DNA from: Phoronis ovalis
Lineage: Eukaryota > Phoronida > Phoronidae
NCBI GenBank assembly: GCA_028565635.1
Contig: JAOXYB010037673.1
Coordinates: 1-13,525 of the forward strand
Direction: 5' to 3'
Length of the DNA stretch: 13,525 bases
Position 1 is the first letter of the stretch, and the number at the start of each line of letters is the position of its first letter. The translations under genes and the position numbers were made by a program. The notes beneath the pieces were generated by a model. That model had not been told where the DNA came from, made no database searches, and saw nothing but the letters and a program-made list of their open reading frames with translations. Below are positions 1-10,100 of this stretch, one piece after another.

Positions 1-1096
1 AAAACAAATGCTGCAATTTCAAGGATCTATCTGTTTTTAGCCATGCTGTTTACAAAAGAAGGCTTCTTTAGTTTAGCGCTACTGTCTTGTCTGATATTAC
101 TAATTTTGGATAAGATGCATTCAGTTACTTGTTGTAGATATTCAATTTAGCAACTTAGAAAGCCATTTTACAAAAAAACAAATGAAAAATCAGGTTGAAA
201 CGAGTGCCCATTTTATTGTGTACAGCAAAATAGTATTATCATCATTGTCATGCAAATTTCCCTATTGATAGCCAGGTAATGTTAATTTATATATGTACAT
301 GTACAGACAGTTAATACAATGAAATAAAAAGGGTGTACCTCTGGTATAAAAGTCACTTGGTAGGTGACAGAGGGTGCCAATTGAGTTCTTTAAAATTACT
401 GACAATTTGAGCATACAATCTGTACATTTCAAATATTAATATGATTCCTAATATTTCAAAGAGAAACACATGTCTATAACTAGAAAAGACTAATGAAAAG
501 GGTAACTGTGTGACCTTCATAACCTCTAATAGGCCATCCAAGATACGTAACACCTTTCTGTACATCTAATTGTCATTGAGGAACAACTTACTGAATATTG
601 TAGAAGTAGAAGAAAGAAGGAAAGCAAAATCAATAGAATTCATAATTAATAAAAGCAATCTGGAAAATCAATTAATCTCTAAATAGAAAATAAACATGAG
701 TGATCAACACGGAAAATCACAATAACAATTTTTTGGGCCTACCGACCTCAAAATAACCTCATAACCTCTAGATGACCCCATTAATGACACTAGAACCTAG
801 CTTTTGAACAGTTTGAATATTAGATGCTATTTTGGGATTTCGATTATTTGACCCACTCCCAGATGACTTTTGACTATAAGTTGGGCTGTAATTGGTACCT
901 GGCCCTCTGGCGTGATGATTATTGGCTAGGATGCGACTGAAACTGCAGTTTGCTCGGATCATGTGCACCTTTAGGCAACCATGACTATATGTTTTCCAAA
1001 GAATAGAGGCCTGTGGATTTACAATATATGTCATATGATGTGAAATTAAGGTCAGTTGTGGTAAAAAACTGAAAACTGATACTTTTATCTTTAAAG
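1..1096 (+). repeat. Intron before exon A1; duplicated intron block, copy I
   Basis: No coding exon is visible here. The block is homologous to 4738-5625 plus 6640-6791 (copy II) and to about 7440-8340 (copy III). Landmarks shared by all three are 'tttttagcca', 'catcattgtcatgcaaat', 'agccaggtaatgtta', 'gtgacaga' and 'attggctagga' (ttggctagga in copy III), followed by the stretch ending in the polypyrimidine tract and 'tttaaag' acceptor. Copy I is closest to copy II: both carry the stretch around 400-490 that copy III lacks. It also shares with copy III a stretch near 497-570 ('ggtaactgt' onward) that copy II lacks. The 5' limit of the duplication is outside the window. The copies flank paralogous exons, so this is tandem gene-internal duplication and not a dispersed transposon. 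Confidence 0.8.
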
Positions 1097-1192
1097 CAAT
1101 AACTGATGCAAAATGTGTAAGTAAAAGTGATGATCTTATCTCATGGAAGATGTGCATAGCAAATGGAGGGATCAGTTATAAACGTTGGTGTG
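1097..1192 (+). CDS. CD164-like: Exon A1: three-cysteine half-module of CD164-like protein
   Basis: This 96-nt exon is bounded by acceptor tttaaag and donor g|gtaagt, phase 1 on both sides. It reads (A)ITDAKC, then a serine/aspartate stretch, SWKMCIANGG and ending KRWC. The spacing is C-x12-C-x11-C. It is the closest relative of exon A4 (shared SWKMCIAN) and differs from A2/A3, which have DIDALNTT in that place. Unlike the other A exons it lacks the GNK after the first cysteine. As the second half of a B+A module, it implies a B exon to the left, outside the window. The internal sequence GTAAGTA (1117-1123) resembles a strong donor site. Exon status rests on conservation with three paralogous exons and on matching intron phases. 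Confidence 0.85.
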
Positions 1193-4100
1193 GTAAGTTT
1201 TGATGATGTCTAACACAAATTTCCTTTAATATAATAGTCACGAATTTTTATATAATTTTAGAATATAAATGTTATTTTATTGTTGTCGTCATTTCAGTGT
1301 TGTTTAAAATGTATTCAGATGACAAGTTGATTGCAAAAATTTACACCTTAAAGACCTAGTTATTGTTCAACATTTTCCCAATTTTGCGTTTAACATCTAC
1401 ATCATTTTACACATGCAACATTTTTGTGCCCATCACTACACAGTTAGTTATTGGCATATAGTCGTCCCGTATTTGTCGTCCTCATGCATAACACTTTCTT
1501 TGTGTAGCAGCAACAGTTTTCATCCAATCAGCTTCATATTTGGAGCAGCAAGCTAAGTACAGGTAAGGTGTAATTTTGACCTGGACTATTTCCAGTATGG
1601 CTGATGGCCATGTTTGTTCCCGAGTGGGCCGGCACATCATGTTGCATAACTTTCCAGAAAGAGGAACTGTTGACTAGAAGATTTGAAGATGGCTTTACAA
1701 AGGGTATATGTTGGAAGGCATATTATAGTACTTTAAAATGACCTAGAAATAATAAGGCTTTGTTCCGTGCGTCACACATTCTTTGTCTCACATTAATTGT
1801 GAAAAAGTTGACAATTACGAAGAGTCCCTCAAAATGTTCAGTGTATAGGACCGGAACAAAACGTAGGTTATAGGTAGTGCCTAGCTAAAGGAGTCATTGA
1901 TGAAAAATGATAAGTGGCTCCACTTGATTTACTATAGTAGGGAAAAACCTGTCTCCACTAGTAGTTAAATCAAAGCGAGAGGAACCTGTCTCAAGTGTTA
2001 GTGTCCGTTGTAGCATAGATGTATTAGTGTGATTTTAGAAATTAAGACCTGGAAAAGTTGATCAATTGCGACAACGAAAAATGTCAAAAATTCGGATTGG
2101 CATTCTTCGTCTCGCAATAATATAACTGGTACAATTTTTATCCGATCAGCTTTATATTTGGTGAAGGGTACCTACAGATCTGATGAAATTTTAATCTGCA
2201 TAACTTTTAAGATGGCCAACTGGTGGCCATGTTTGTTTTTAAGATGGTACGTTTTGACAATAGTTTCATGCAGTTTTTTTATCTTCTGAGTAAGTACAGG
2301 ATAAATTTAAGGTGAAATGTTTGCATTGATTATGTCTAATGTGACCGATTTTGTCTCTGAAAGAGTATGTCATGGTGCTCCACGTTTTTAGAAGACAAAG
2401 CATGACTGCCTGGGCGATTTTAAGGTAGATCATGTGGGCCACGAGTTGGTCAATGTATTAGGTTAGGTGGAATTTTAGAATGTCCATTTTAAAAAGTTGG
2501 TCAAATTTCTATCTGAATTGTTTACATTTTTGGTGTGCATAACACTTTATTTATCTTGCAAGAACTGGTTCAGTTTTTATCCGATCATCTTTATATTTAG
2601 TACATTGTACATGGTAAATACATTCAAAGTGTATCTGGTTAGACTACTACCCCCGCATAATCATAAACATAATATGAATTAAACATGTATTAAACTTTTC
2701 AAGTTGGCGGTACACTTTTCCTATGACATCTAATACATAGGTTAATTTGGACGGAAGCCAAAGGTGCGTCTGTGTATACCATACACCACTGTTTTAGATG
2801 GCGTAGCATGGTTATGCATTAAACATTTCACTAGTTCATAATAAGTTGTGTTATGTTTATAATCGTGATGATATCATCGTCACATGTCATGTTACTTTTT
2901 GCTGGTTTATTATTTCATACAATTTGGTTATAAAATTTCAAAAAGTGATATTTTTCTAGCCCTGTTGTTGTTGAAATCTAGGGCTAACAAAATGTTGCGT
3001 ATTAGTTCTAATTGAACGTAGTGTATTAGTCCTGTCTAAAATAAGTAATGTGAGTGCTATATATGCGTCTCATTTTCTGTTTCAATATTAAGTCACGAAC
3101 ATCATAAATAATGAAATGCGGAAGCTGTCATGTCATTTTTTGAACCAATTAATGAAAATGTTACCGCTATAAAACCACATTGTTTCGTATGTATGTTCAT
3201 CAGAAAGAAGTATTAAACAAGGTTGAATATTCCTAGAAATGTACATAGTACATACAATCTTTTCATATTTCTATACAATTTGTTATTTGCTCATGTATCC
3301 TAGATTTGATAATGCCAGATAAGATCAACACACCTATTTCCTCTTTACAGATGTAACATCCGCTGAGATTGAAGCTTGTAGGACTTATACTGAGCAAGAT
3401 ACCTGCTGCAATGCAAACTGTACATGGTATACATGTAAAGAGACTAGTAAGAGTTTATAGTTCGATTTAGTGGAACGTAATTAACACTTGCAATATCTGT
3501 ACAAAACATCTCAACTCACATAAGTACAAGAAATTCCCACACTTTTGAAGATCTGCGTGTTTCTATATAAATAGTACAGGCTCTAGTGCTCTTGTAATAA
3601 TTTTCTTGCACATAGTGCATTGTCGTATATAGTTGTACCCTGTTCAGAATCATTGTCATTGTCATCTTAGTTTATAACACTTTCACCCACCTTGCATGCA
3701 TCGTAAAAACGACAAATACGAAATGTTGCCTGGAAAATTCTAGATGGATATTGTTGTTAAGGGTTTGCCTTTTAGTCTTGGGAGCCTGAGTTTGATCTCA
3801 CTCGCACCAGAAGTTCTTTCTGTCGTACAGTGGATTGTTAGGCAGAAAGTGGTAATTAGGTACAACATTGGTCGTGAAATAAGTATGCATGAGGTGAGAC
3901 AGAAACTGTAGTTCGTTCAGAACACGACACCTTTTGGTAGCCATGACTATATGCTTTCCATATAATTGAGATGGTATGAAGATTGAGTTCATGTAAAATG
4001 TGAAATTAATCAGTTAACTGTGGTACAAGATTAAAAAATTATACCTTTTACCTTTAAAGATATAAATAATGGAAAATGTGGAAACAAAACTGATATTGAT

Positions 4101-7100
4101 GCCTTAAACACGACATGCCAAATAGATAAAGGGAATTATCATCCTCTGTGTGGTAAGTTTTGATGATTTTCGAGACAACACCAACTTCCTTTAATAATAA
4201 CGAATTTTTGTATGTTTTTAGAATATACATGCTACTAAATTGTACATTTGCAAAGGGGGGATATTTCTTTATGTATAGCAAGTGTATATATAACGATTTA
4301 AAAAAAAATTGAATTTATGGCATCCAAAGAAATAAAATGTGTGGCAGCAAACTGAAAATTTGGTTTGATATGTGTGAATGGTACGTTTGAAAATGGTTTT
4401 TAATATTTTAAGACTGTTCAGTTTTGTTATAGTGTGTACCGTTTTTTGTTTAAACGATTGTTTATAAAGGAAAACATCTTGTTAATTTTTATGTACCTTT
4501 TGGGAAAAGTTAAAATTTCTTTGTTCTAACACAATGTTTGTGCAATATTTACAGGTGTCACAACAGATGTCGAAACTTGTCAGAATTATAAAGTAAAGAA
4601 TGATTGTTGTGATAATGCAGACTGTACATGGTATACATGTCATTACTCTAATGGTAAGAGCTTAATTATCTTGAAAACAAGCAAACGTAATTATTATAGC
4701 CGTTGTGAAAGTCTGCAAGAGATCAAAAAAATGATGCACATCTAGTACAAAAGTAAATGGTCCAATTCCAAGGATCTATCGGTTTTAGCCATGCTGTTTA
4801 CAACAGAATGCCTCTTTAGTTCAGCACTTCTGTCTTGTTTGATATTACTAATTTACTTGTTGTAGATATTCAATTTAGCAACTAGAAAGCTATTTTACAA
4901 AAAAACATCATTGTCATGCAAATTTCCCTATTGATAGCCAGGTAATGTTAATTTATAGCTGTACAGACAGTTAGTACAATGAAATAAAAAGGGTGTACCT
5001 CTGGTATAAAAGTCACTTGGTCAGTGACAGAGGGTGCCAATTGAGTTCTTGAAAATCACTACTAGAAAATTGGTTGGCCCTTGTTGTTTGGATAATTTTC
5101 CAAAGAAATCTTTAAAATTACTGACAATTTGAGCATACAATCTGTACATTTCAAATATTAATATGACTCCTAATATTTCAAAGAGAAACACATGTCTATA
5201 ACTAGAAAAGACTAATGAATATTGTAGAAGTAGAAGAAAGAAGGAAAACAAAATCAATAGGTTTGCTGTGTAGAACAGAATTCATAATTAATAAAAGCAA
5301 TCTGGAAAATCAATTAACCTCTAAATAGAAAATAGACACGAGTGAACGACAAAGAAAATCATAATAGGAATGCAACGAAGTTTCAGTTTTTTGGGCCTAC
5401 TGACCTCAAAATAACCTCACAACCTCTATATGACCCAACAAATGACACTAGGACCTAGCTTTTGAACAGTTTGAGCATTTGATGCTATTTCGGAATTTCA
5501 ACTACTTGACCAACCCCCAAATGACTTTTTGACTTTATGAATTGGGCGATAAGTGTTAAATAGGCGCCACGTACCTCTGGCGTGCTGATTATTGGCTAGG
5601 ATAAGACTGAACCTGCAGTATGCATCAGTGGCGGATCCATGATTTTCCTGAAGGGGGGCGTGGAAAAAATGCATTTGAGGGCGAGCGAAAATAAGGAGGT
5701 CCGGAAGCATTGCCCCCCGGAAATTTTTTGAATATTTGGTGCGTTTTCCTGCAATCTGGTGCATTCAGAGACTCTTTCCATGACACTCTGCGCTCCTTTT
5801 ATATATTTAAACATAAATTATTATTGTTAAGACTAATTAATTTAAAGAAAAAAAATCACAAATTTTATCTAAGCGGGATTGAGGTCAGTCCACATGCAGG
5901 GCATTCAGCTTTTAATTATTTGTAGATTTTGCCTAAACCTTCCGTATAATTATTTTGAATTTATATTTTTTACTCAGTAGTAAAATGGATGTTTTATCAC
6001 GTTAGCTTAGAATTACTAAAGAGGCATGCATTGTCATTGTACTGGTTAATAGTAGACAATAAAATTAACCTGTTTCGCTTTTTGTCTATCTTTCTGTCAT
6101 TTCTGTAACATAATCGGTACATTTACTGCAAGAAATTATTTAAATCACAGTCCAAATCAACCACTTCGATAATTGTCCACCAATTGGCTGCTCGTTCTTC
6201 TTGAGAAAGGACATATAATTTAACAACTATTTTTGTTTTCAGCATACGTTTATTTTATTTTAAAGAACAGCAAAATATAACTTATAATCTTTATATACAA
6301 ATAGCACCTGTAACAATAATGGTGAGCAGTGTGTACAAACTGATGATAACTTATCATCAGTTAATAACACGAACTTAATCATAACTAGATACAGTTATTA
6401 ACTGGTAACAATATACCGAGTGCGGACAGCCATGAGAAACAACCTAAATGCAGGACACACTCTGGATAAATAACAATAATTCAGTCGGCAACAGGATTAA
6501 CCATAGGTATTCTGCTTGCCTTTTTATTGGCAAATCTATCTATGATACGCTCATAATCTAAGTTAATATCTCTGTGGACATATAACATTAATTATTGGGG
6601 GATGCGCGCTTTCCACGCCCGCCCGTAAATTCGCAACTGTGCTCAGATCATGTGCTCCTTTAGGTAACCATGACTGCTTTTTTCCAAGGAGTACAGGTGG
6701 TTTGTACAACACCCCGTATATGTCATGTAAAATGTAAAATTAAGGGTCAGTTGTGGTACATGACTGAAAACTCATACTTTTATCTTTAAAGCTAAAAATG
6801 ATGCAAAATGTGGAAACAAAACTGATATTGATGCCTTAAACACGACATTCCAAATAATAGATAAAGGCAATTATCATCCTCTGTGTGGTAAGTTTTGATG
6901 ATTTGACAAGACAATACAAATTTCCTTTAATAGTCACGAATTTAGTATATTTTTAGATTATACGTGCTATTAAATTGTACATTTGCAAAGGGGGAAGATT
7001 TTTGTTTATGTAGTATGTGTTATAATCATTTTCAAAAGAATAAAATTTTGATATGTGTCAATAGTATGTTTAAAACTGTTTGAATATTTTAAGGCTGTTC

Positions 7101-10100
7101 AGTTTTGTTATGGTTTGTGCCGTTAAATGACCATTTGTTGTTTAAACGATTGTTTTATATAAGAAAACATCTTGTTATACACCTTTTGGGAGAAGTTAAC
7201 ATTTCTGTTCTAACACATTGTGTGCAATATTTACAGGTGTCACAGCAGATGTTGAAACTTGTCAGGATTATAAAGTACAGAGTGATTGTTGTGGTAATGC
7301 AGACTGTACATGGTATACATGTCATTATTCTAATAGTAAGAGCTTAATTATCTTGAAATCAAGTAAAAGTAATTCTTATTGCCTTAGAGAAAGTATGCAA
7401 GAGATAAAAAAAAATTGATACACATCTAGTAGAAAAATAAATGCATGCTGCAATATTTAAATAATCTAACTGTTTTTAGCCAGGCTTCTTTAGTTCAGCA
7501 CTTCTGTGTTGTCTGATAATTTCTGAAATTACTAATTTTGGATAAGATGCATTAAGTTCATTTGTTGTAGATATTTAATTTAGCAATCTAAAAGGCCATT
7601 TTACAAAAAAATACATGACATATAAGGTGAAAACTAGTGCCAATTTTACTGTGTACAGTAAAATATTATTATCATCATTGTCATGCAAATTTACCTATCG
7701 CTAGCCAGGTAATGTTATTTTGTGGTGGTACAGACAGGTGGTACAATGAAATAGAAAGGTGTACCTCTTTGGGATAACAAGTCATTGGGTCAGTGACAGA
7801 TAGACGGTGCCATTGAGTTCCTGAAAATTACTATTAATTAAAAAATTGGTTGGATCCTTGTTGTTTGGGTGTGGGTTAGGGTTAGGGTTAGCTTAAAATT
7901 TGTACATCCAAATAATATGATTACTACCCAAAAAGGTAACTGTTTGACCTTTATGACCTCTAATAACCCATACTAGATATGTAACACCTTTCTGTACATA
8001 GAAGGATGACACTATAACCTAGATTTTGAACAATTTGAATGTTTGATGCTATTTTGGGGTTTCGACTACTTGACCCAAACCCAGGTGACTTTTGACTTTA
8101 TGAATTGGGCTGTAAGTGTTAAATAGTTACCATCGCTGGCGTGATGATTTTTGGCTAGGATGAGACTGTTACTGCAGTTTGCTCAGATCATGTGCACTTT
8201 TAGGAAACTATGACGGTATGTTTTCCAAGAAATAGAGGTGGATTGGAAAACGTACACAGAGTATAGTCCATGTTAAATTTAAAATAAAGGGTCAGTTGTG
8301 GTACAAGACTGAAAATTAACTCAAACTTTTATCTTTAAAGATATAAATGATGCAAAATGTGGAAACAAAATTGATTATATTATCTCATGGAAGATGTGCA
8401 TAGCGAATAGAGGGAGTTATAAGGAAGCTTTGTGTGGTAAGTTTTGATGATTTTTAAGACAACGCAAATTTCCTTTAATAGTCACGAATTTTTGCATATT
8501 TTTAGAATACAAATGGTATAAGGACACAATTGATTTTCCCATCCGCTTCTATAGTGAATTCATGTAATTTAAATCATTATACAAATTTCCCAAACATTGC
8601 GCGACGACCTGTTAAGAACTGAAAATTATTATGTATACTACTACCAGTTAATTGTTCGTACAGGCATGACCAGCAAAATGTTTTGCTATTCCACTATGTA
8701 GCCTACCCCAGGAAAATGCAACCTAACAACTGACAAAATTCATAGCTTTGCCCTAGCTCAAATAATCCCATCAAATTTCGGTTTATATTACTTTAAAAAG
8801 CTAATATTAGTTTCAATCTCTTGTACAGTGATTTATCTTTCAAACAGAAACAAATAAAAAAGCCAGCGCCAAGGAGGAAAAGTTAAGGTTCACGGACTTC
8901 TTCCAGTGTGGTTACATCAATTGTGACCTTATGCCAAATGTTATTTTATTGTAAGTTGTCATTTCAGTATTTTTAAACTATATTCAGATAACAAGCTAAT
9001 TGCAAAAATTTACACCTTATAATTATTGTTCAACATTTTCTCAATTTTGCATTTTAACATCTACATCTACACAGTCATGTAACATTCTTAATTTATGCCC
9101 ATCACTATACAGTCCTGGGCATATAGTCGTCCTGTATTTGTCGTCTTCATGCATAACACTTTCTTCGTACATGTAACAGCAACAATTTTCATCCGATCAG
9201 CTTTATATTTTTTTGGCACAACAAGCTATAAGTACAGGTAAGGTGTAATTTTGACCCGGTTTATTTCTAGTGGCCATCACATCTTTCATGTTTATTCCCG
9301 AGAGGGCCGTCACATCATGTTGCGTTACTTTAATTTCCAGAAAGAGGAACTGTTGACTAGATGATTTGAAGATGGTTTCACAAAGGCTGTATGTTGGAAG
9401 GTATATTAGGCTATATAGGTGACACTTTAAAATGACCTTGAAAAGTGAGATAAGGTTTTGTTGCGTGCGTTGCATTTCTACCAAGAGTGCCCTCAAAATG
9501 TTCATTGTTTAGGACTGGAACATAATTCTGGTTATAGATAGTGCGTAGCTAAAAGAGTCACTGATGAAAAATGGCTCAACCTGGTAGTAAAGCTGTAAGT
9601 TAACAGTATATTAATTTGTTAATATGGTTATTTTTGATTTACTGTAGTATGGAAAAACCTGGCTCCACTGGTAGTAAAATCAAATCGAGAGGAACTTGTC
9701 TCCAGTGTTAGTGTCCATTGTAGGATAGGTGTATTAGAAAGGCCTTGAAAAGTTGATTAATTGCCAGTCCGCATCTTTGACTGTTTTTATTATCGTTAAC
9801 ACTTTCTTTCTCGCAATAACTAGTACCATTTTTATCCGATCAGCTTTATATTTGGCAAAGGGTGAAATTTTAACCTACATAACTTTTAAGATGGCCAACT
9901 GGTGGCCATGTTTGTTTTTAAGATGGTACTTTTTGACAACAGCTCCATGCAGTTTTTTATCTTCTGAGTAAGTACAGGACAAAGTACATGTCAGGTGAAA
10001 TTTTTACGTTGATTACAGTATTTCAAATGTGACCGTTTTTGTTTCTGAAAGAGTATGTCATGCTGCTCTACAGTTTCGGAAGACAAAGCATAACTGGGCG

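Noticed and set aside
353-565. Minus-strand 70-codon hydrophobic frame, similar to one at 5021-5257
   Set aside because: The similarity comes from the duplicated intron copies I and II. The ends of the two frames differ, and copy III lacks the segment, so there is no sign of protein-level selection.
768-1157. Minus-strand 129-codon frame
   Set aside because: It spans the antisense of exon A1 and of intron sequence. It is not kept open in the paralogous copies and has no recognisable domain.
5498-5925. Frames on both strands across 5498-5925
   Set aside because: They cross the junction of intron copy II and the inserted transposon. They show no transposase motif, and similar lengths are expected by chance.
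3360-7330. Reading the C-x-W-x-x-C cassettes as plexin-type PSI domains
   Set aside because: The B exons alone resemble PSI in part. The B+A cysteine count of eight, the mucin stalk, the FYDASF-x-GGI membrane segment, the FCKS motif and the YHKL tail together fit CD164/MGC-24 better.
7105-7418. Two + strand frames (7105-7347 and 7218-7418) around exon B3
   Set aside because: The 7218 frame is B3 in its true frame read through both splice sites, and the 7105 frame overlaps B3 in another frame. B3 is the only supported coding part.
9753-9971. 72-codon + strand frame in repeat R2
   Set aside because: The homologous sequence near 2100-2290 does not keep the same open frame, and there is no splice or domain evidence. 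It is treated as repeat sequence.
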